A stretch of 64,000 bases of DNA. It comes from Nissolia schottii. Its lineage: Eukaryota; Streptophyta; Magnoliopsida; Fabales; Fabaceae. Location of the stretch: the NCBI GenBank assembly GCA_003254905.1, contig QANU01075041.1, positions 92,767 to 156,766 on the forward strand, in the 5' to 3' direction. This document shows, piece after piece, positions 59,481-64,000 of the stretch (the first letter of the stretch is position 1; every line of letters starts with the position of its first letter). Below the pieces are notes generated by a model, which was given only the letters and a program-made list of their open reading frames with translations, was not told the origin of the DNA and did not search any database. The position numbers were made by a program, and so were the translations under genes.

Positions 59481-60687
59481 ACCATAAGGCAAAGTGCAAC
59501 AAAGCTTAACCATCAAGTGCAGAAGCTGAAATTCGACGCTTGACCACCCAAGACAGAAGCAAATACAAAGCCATAAGGCTAACAAGTTCTGAATAAAAGC
59601 TAGTAAGTACTCATGCACCAGCAACAACTTATGGTAGATCTTCCACTCCCAAGTCTTCTTTGTAGCCAACTGATTTTGTGCATCAACCACCAAAGGAGAA
59701 ATAAGCTCACATCTGAACACTCTGTGACGATTTGTCCTATACTTGATGTGCATCAAATATTGAAACCATACTCAATTTATAAGACCAAAATTAGAGTCTA
59801 AAATCAGATACAAGTGCAGATCAAATCTTAAAAAAACATAATCCAAATAACATGAATCTTGAAGATCACAAGTCACTACAAACTTTGATCAAGAATATAA
59901 GAAACGAACTTGGAGAAAAAATAAGATCAGCAATCACTGAAATCTTGATAGAACAAACCAAGGAATACCTTTGCATCACAGCGAAACCACACTGCAAGAT
60001 TAGAACCTCAGAGCAAAGAAACCACCGCTTGTGAACTTGACAATGCTGGTAAACGAGACTTCATCGGAGAAAATGCAGAGACTCCAGCAAAGGTGACCGA
60101 AGATGCGAAAGGACGTCAGAACCTCAAAATGCGAACCACAATCCATTGCATCGATAAAATGCGCAACTAAAAAACCAAAAGCACAAATCGAACCAGAGGA
60201 CAAACCTCATCGGAGATGCGATCTCACTAGAGGCAAACAAGATCCACCATGCTGAAGAAGAGAAACCATATCTTTTTAGAGAACGACATCTAAACGCCTG
60301 AAAACCTGACGACGAAATAGAGCACAAATCCGCCATTAACACGAGCACAAATCACCGGAACCAAAGCAGAGCCAGAATGCAAACGTATTCCTTTCGCCAA
60401 CGACGTCAAAGAGAGAGATGAACAGGATATGAGAAACTAATAGATCTAATTACGCATCAAGATCGGAGGAATTTTTAGGAGTTTGTGGATTTTTGGATTT
60501 TTTTTTTAATTTTCTAAGGGAAAAAAATTGTTATAGGAGAGAGAAAATTTATCTGAAAAGGGGGTAAAAAGTGTTTGGAAACTGAGAAAATGAAAGAAAA
60601 GTTGAGAAAATTGAAAGAAGAAATGAAAAAAAAAGAAAGAAAAATGAGTTGTGGAAGCTTCAAGTGAATACCAAGGCTCTGATACCA
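59481..60687 (-). mobile_element. Copia leader/internal region
   Basis: This lies downstream, on the minus strand, of the primer-binding site at 60676-60687. It has no intact gag frame. Several short minus-strand frames with ordinary codon composition (for example around 60000-60350) could be captured host leader sequence. Family not recognised. Confidence 0.35.
60676..60687 (-). promoter_or_regulatory. tRNA-Met primer-binding site of a copia element
   Basis: Read on the minus strand, TGGTATCAGAGC, complementary to the 3' end of initiator tRNA-Met, abuts the LTR end at 60688. This is the canonical Ty1/copia primer site. Confidence 0.9.
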
Positions 60688-60901
60688 TGTGAAAATCCAT
60701 GGTATCAAGGAGAAATAAGAGAAAGTAGAATATGAATTTACTCAATGGAAATAAGAGAATAAGAAAAGGTTCCTAATATAAGTGATGTAAGCATTTTTGT
60801 GATGATAACTAACTATTAAATAATTCTAACTAACTTAGTACAATTACAACTATCAATTATACTAACTATATACTCTAATAGTTTCCTTTTTGTATCCAAC
60901 A
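60688..60901 (-). repeat. Copia LTR (5' LTR of a leftward element)
   Basis: On the minus strand it begins TGTTGGATAC and ends GGATTTTCACA, with TGT/ACA ends and the Met primer site directly after it. 214 bases long, AT-rich. The matching 3' LTR is not seen in the window. Confidence 0.8.
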
Positions 60902-61429
60902 GCTTCGGATCGCGGAATGTGAGTGTGTCTCAATTACTGCAAGGTTAGTTTTAGATATAACAGGCACAAATTTCTTTCCCACATGTCTCCAAATAATAAA
61001 TTCATGAGATGAATGTCCCCTTTTATGATAGTTGTGGCAATATTTTGGAAAAACGTATTTTTGTTTTCTTCTTGCTTGAGATGCTTTTTCTCTTTCAAAG
61101 GTTTTGACGAGGATGCATAATATATTTTTATTATATAGATTTTTGAAAAGTTGGTTTTCATCATCCTCTTAATATTCCAATCCAGCTTTATTCATTACAC
61201 ACCTTTGTTGCCCCATTAACTAGTTAATATTTTCGGTTCCATGAAAAAAGTTAGTGAGATCCTTAGTTAAAGAGTCGACCTTTCAATGTAGCAGTTAATT
61301 TTTAGTTTTGAGGTTGCATGAAGATGAACTTTGTCCATGTTCTTTCAATCCATCAATTTTAGATTTCAAAGAAGCATTTTCAAGTTTAAATACTTCGCTT
61401 TCTTTCTCCAAAATAGAATATTAAGCTAA

Positions 61430-62080
61430 AATGGCAGAGTTCGCATGAAGATCGTTAATAATATCGAGCAATTCTTCTTGAGACATATCAGTAAGATTTA
61501 CCTCTTCTTCCTCGCTTGCCGTGAACATGAATGGGTTGTTTCATCATCTTCTTCATTGCTACTTGAAGAGTCATTCTCAATATCTTCCCATGTATCCAAT
61601 AATCCATTTTTCTTTTGCTTTTTGTCTCCTTCCTTCCTTCCTTCTGAAGGAGTGGACACTCACTCTTGAAGTGACCTGGGTCATTTACAGTGATGGCATG
61701 TTATATATTTCTCGAAGGCCTTTTTCCTTGGTTTTCCTGTTCTTCTCTGGATCTTCATCATCTTTCTCATAATGAGTCTGCATTCATCATCAGACATCTT
61801 TCCTTTGGATTCAGATTCTTCTTCTTCTTCTTCTTCAACTTTTGATTGCAGAGCTAATTCTCTTTGAGATGTGTAGTCTCATAAGCTACAAGGTTTTCCC
61901 TAAGCTCATCATATGTGAGTATTTCTATGTTTCTTCTTTCTTGTATGATAGCTGCTACTTTTGACATCCATGAATCAGTGAGACTGTGAAGTAATAATAC
62001 CCTGAAAAATATTGATCTTTTTGGATCATGCTTTATAACAAAAATGATATTATATGCAAGGTGAAACCCTCTTTGATCTC
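61430..62080 (-). pseudogene. Ty1/copia gag remnant
   Basis: On the minus strand the sequence reads SLTDSWMSKVAAIIQERRN, then LTYDELRENLVAYE, matching the gag (UBN2) helix 'W..KVTAI.EA.DL..L.L.EL..SL..HE'. It is followed by an acidic run (EEEEEEESESKGK) and then a CCHC zinc knuckle (TCHHCK, then PGHFKSECPLL) split by a stop and a frameshift near 61670-61680. The knuckle packages element RNA in active copies. Lying upstream of the LTR at 60688-60901 in the same orientation, it belongs to a different or rearranged copy. Confidence 0.75.
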
Positions 62081-62084
62081 ATAG

Positions 62085-62336
62085 TTATGTCCAAATAATC
62101 ACTTTAAAAACGTTCAATTTGGTTATCTATTTCTTAAAATTGGTCAACTTGGTCTTTTTTACATTTAAGTACACTTTTCAAATGTGGTTAATGTCAATAT
62201 TCAAATGTGGTTAAATGTAAAAAAAGACAAAACTGAATCATTTTTAGAAATAGAGGACTAAATTGAATGTTTTTATAAGTATGAGACCAAATTAATTAAT
62301 TGGGTATAACCACGGAACCAAAAGAGGGTTTTACCC
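62085..62336. mobile_element. Foldback MITE
   Basis: The arms at about 62107-62170 (AAAACGTTCAATTTGGTTAT and following) and 62212-62278 (inverted AAAACATTCAATTTAGTCCT and following) pair over about 60 bases around a loop of roughly 45 bases containing TTCAAATGTGGTTAA twice. It has no coding capacity. Confidence 0.7.
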
Positions 62337-62364
62337 CTATCTATCTATCTATCTATCTATCTAT
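62337..62364 (+). repeat. (CTAT)n microsatellite
   Basis: About seven CTAT units directly abutting the CACTA terminus at 62365. Confidence 0.95.
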
Positions 62365-63068
62365 CACTACTAGAAAAATGCTCAACATCACCAAATTTAT
62401 AGGCAGATAAGTATATATGAGTTATCGGCGGAAAAATTGTTCGGCATAAATTTTTGGCAGATATATCCGCCTATGAAAGGAAACAGAAATCATCCTCCAC
62501 TAAGATTACCTAGCTAAATTATTAAAATTTTATTTTAAATTTTGAATTTCAATTTTTTTATATTGTTTTGAAAATTTTAAATTAATAATTAATTAAATGA
62601 AAAAACCTATAATTAACGTTATGATTTCCTTACAATTAATTAAGAAACAAATGAAAATAAAAATATTATTATTAATCATAATAATCATAATAAATTAATT
62701 CAAAACATTACAAATTCTTTATTCTGAAGATCCTAAATCCTAAATTAACATTGATCATGTTTGTTGGTAAGGGACTCTCTATCCTAAACTCGAAACCCTA
62801 AACAAATTTGATCATTCGATAGTAGTAGATGATTATCTACTACCGAAGATTAGATCATCTGCCAGCAGCGGACAATTCTCTAGCACTGCATACTTGGTCT
62901 TCTGCTAGTAGAGGATGAATCTCTATTACTACAGAGGATGAATCTTCTAGTAATGGGTAATTATCCACTTCCTTAGAATGATCGATCCACATTAAAACCC
63001 TAAATCCACTAAACTCTAATTTGATGAAGCGAATCATCTACTGGCGGTGAACAATTCTCTTTCTACAT
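62365..63068 (+). mobile_element. CACTA (En/Spm) transposon left end
   Basis: CACTACTAGAAAAATGCTC is a canonical CACTA terminal inverted repeat. Subterminal DNA contains short repeats such as GGCAGATAAG, GGCAGATATATCCGCC and TATCGGCGG, as expected. From 62820 to 63040 are GTAGTAGATGATTATC- and AGAGGATGAATC-like repeats. No inverse terminus (CTAGTAGTG) occurs before an LTR-like start at 63069, so the element is truncated or interrupted. Confidence 0.8.
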
Positions 63069-64000
63069 GTAACACCCCTACTTTCAGCTTACGCTATAGT
63101 CGTAACATTGATTATATGGTTGTTATCTGCTTGGTTGGGGTTACTTCTAGCCCCTACTTTTAGCTTGGAAAATATCTCTTACTCGAAAATACGGACCGCT
63201 TTGAAACTTTTCTCTCTTCTTTACCAGTTTATAAATTAAGAGCCATACGTGTCAAGAAATTATATATGGATACAAGCGATAGAGTCTTCTCAGACTTAAG
63301 CCTTATTACCCTAAGAAATAGATCTCAGGAATATTGTATAACATACATATATGTACATACAATCAATTGGTCCATAATACAATTGCACAGTTGAGTAATA
63401 TTATAATTTACATCTACCACACTTAGTTGCCAACGGCCTGACTAGACCGTGTGACTGTTTCACTCGCCTCGTCACTATCTCTGCCTTGCTTGCTTGTCGA
63501 ACGGTAGAACTAATTGCTCTTTTGCAATGTCTCGGCTCAGAGGCTTTTGCTACAGTGGAAGTCCTTGTCCTCGTTCCCAGGTAAGTCCGGGTCCTCGCAA
63601 CGTGTCTCGGGTTCCTGCCTGGAATCATAATGAAGTGGGGGTGAGAACGTTGCGTCCTCAGTGGGGTCCTTCGGGGAATACCTATTCGTTTCGCTTCAAT
63701 TATGATTTCGCCGCTCAAGGGGTGTCTAGGTGTCATAACATACTAAAACCCCTACTGATTATTATCCATGCTAAGCCTGAGCAGCTTTATCTACGTTACT
63801 AAGTGATCGTAGGGATAATCTTGCTTAACCTAGTTATAGAGTCTCATGCTTTCTAGCCTATACTGTCAGGGCCTTGTGATACTGCATCACGTACCCACGT
63901 TCTTCTACTCGAGATGTCACCACATGACGTTCGTTACACACATAGGCGTACTTACATATATATATATATATATATACACACACATATATATATATACACA
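63069..64000 (+). mobile_element. Gypsy-type LTR, running off the window
   Basis: It begins TGTAACACCCCTACTTTCAG, a typical long plant LTR start. At 63615-63660 the phrase CCTGGAATCATAATGAAGTG, then GGTGAGAACGTTGCGTCCTC, matches 16950-17005. It ends in (TA)n/(CA)n repeats at the window edge. The remaining element lies outside. Confidence 0.6.

Overview
The window is nuclear DNA from a flowering plant, most likely a papilionoid legume. The evidence is AT-rich intergenic DNA, GT-AG introns, many plant transposons (MITEs, copia and gypsy LTRs, an RTE LINE, a CACTA end, a Mutator-like element), and four host genes whose deduced proteins match plant families. The legume assignment is inference, mainly from the close agreement of the HYP1-like protein with soybean-type sequences as I remember them.

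Layout. Bases 1-19,500 hold no convincing host gene. They are a mosaic of LTR fragments, MITEs, a complete short non-autonomous LTR element (7174-10476), long LTR-like blocks (13.8-15.8 kb and 16.4-17.1 kb), a plant-mobile-domain fragment (17.2-17.6 kb) and two arrays of short palindromes (0.41-0.60 and 18.35-18.52 kb). Bases 19.7-32.7 kb hold a ten-exon minus-strand gene for a HYP1/OSCA-type stress-gated cation channel. Its introns carry a copia LTR with a LINE nested inside it, MITE-like sequence and a 119-base assembly gap.

Bases 35.2-44.6 kb look like one decayed Mutator-like element (MULE) with two convergent genes: a plus-strand Ulp1/C48-protease-like gene and a minus-strand MURA/FAR1-type transposase. 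A short degenerate motif, GGTTGTGTCT, fills its long introns and spacers. This resembles the VANDAL/VANC anti-silencing arrangement and is the strongest candidate here for an undescribed system.

Bases 45.3-48.9 kb encode a VTI1-type Qb-SNARE on the plus strand (five coding exons). A 4-coumarate:CoA ligase pseudogene fragment follows at 49.4 kb, then an intronless DYW-type PPR gene at 50.2-52.1 kb (orthologue-like to Arabidopsis At5g15340). A DUF1997 gene with five exons lies on the minus strand at 55.7-57.6 kb. The rest, to 64 kb, is transposon-derived: copia LTR and gag remnants, a foldback MITE, a CACTA end and an LTR start running off the window.

The four host genes are unrelated in function (membrane channel, vesicle fusion, organelle RNA editing, probable plastid protein). 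No operon-like logic is expected or seen.
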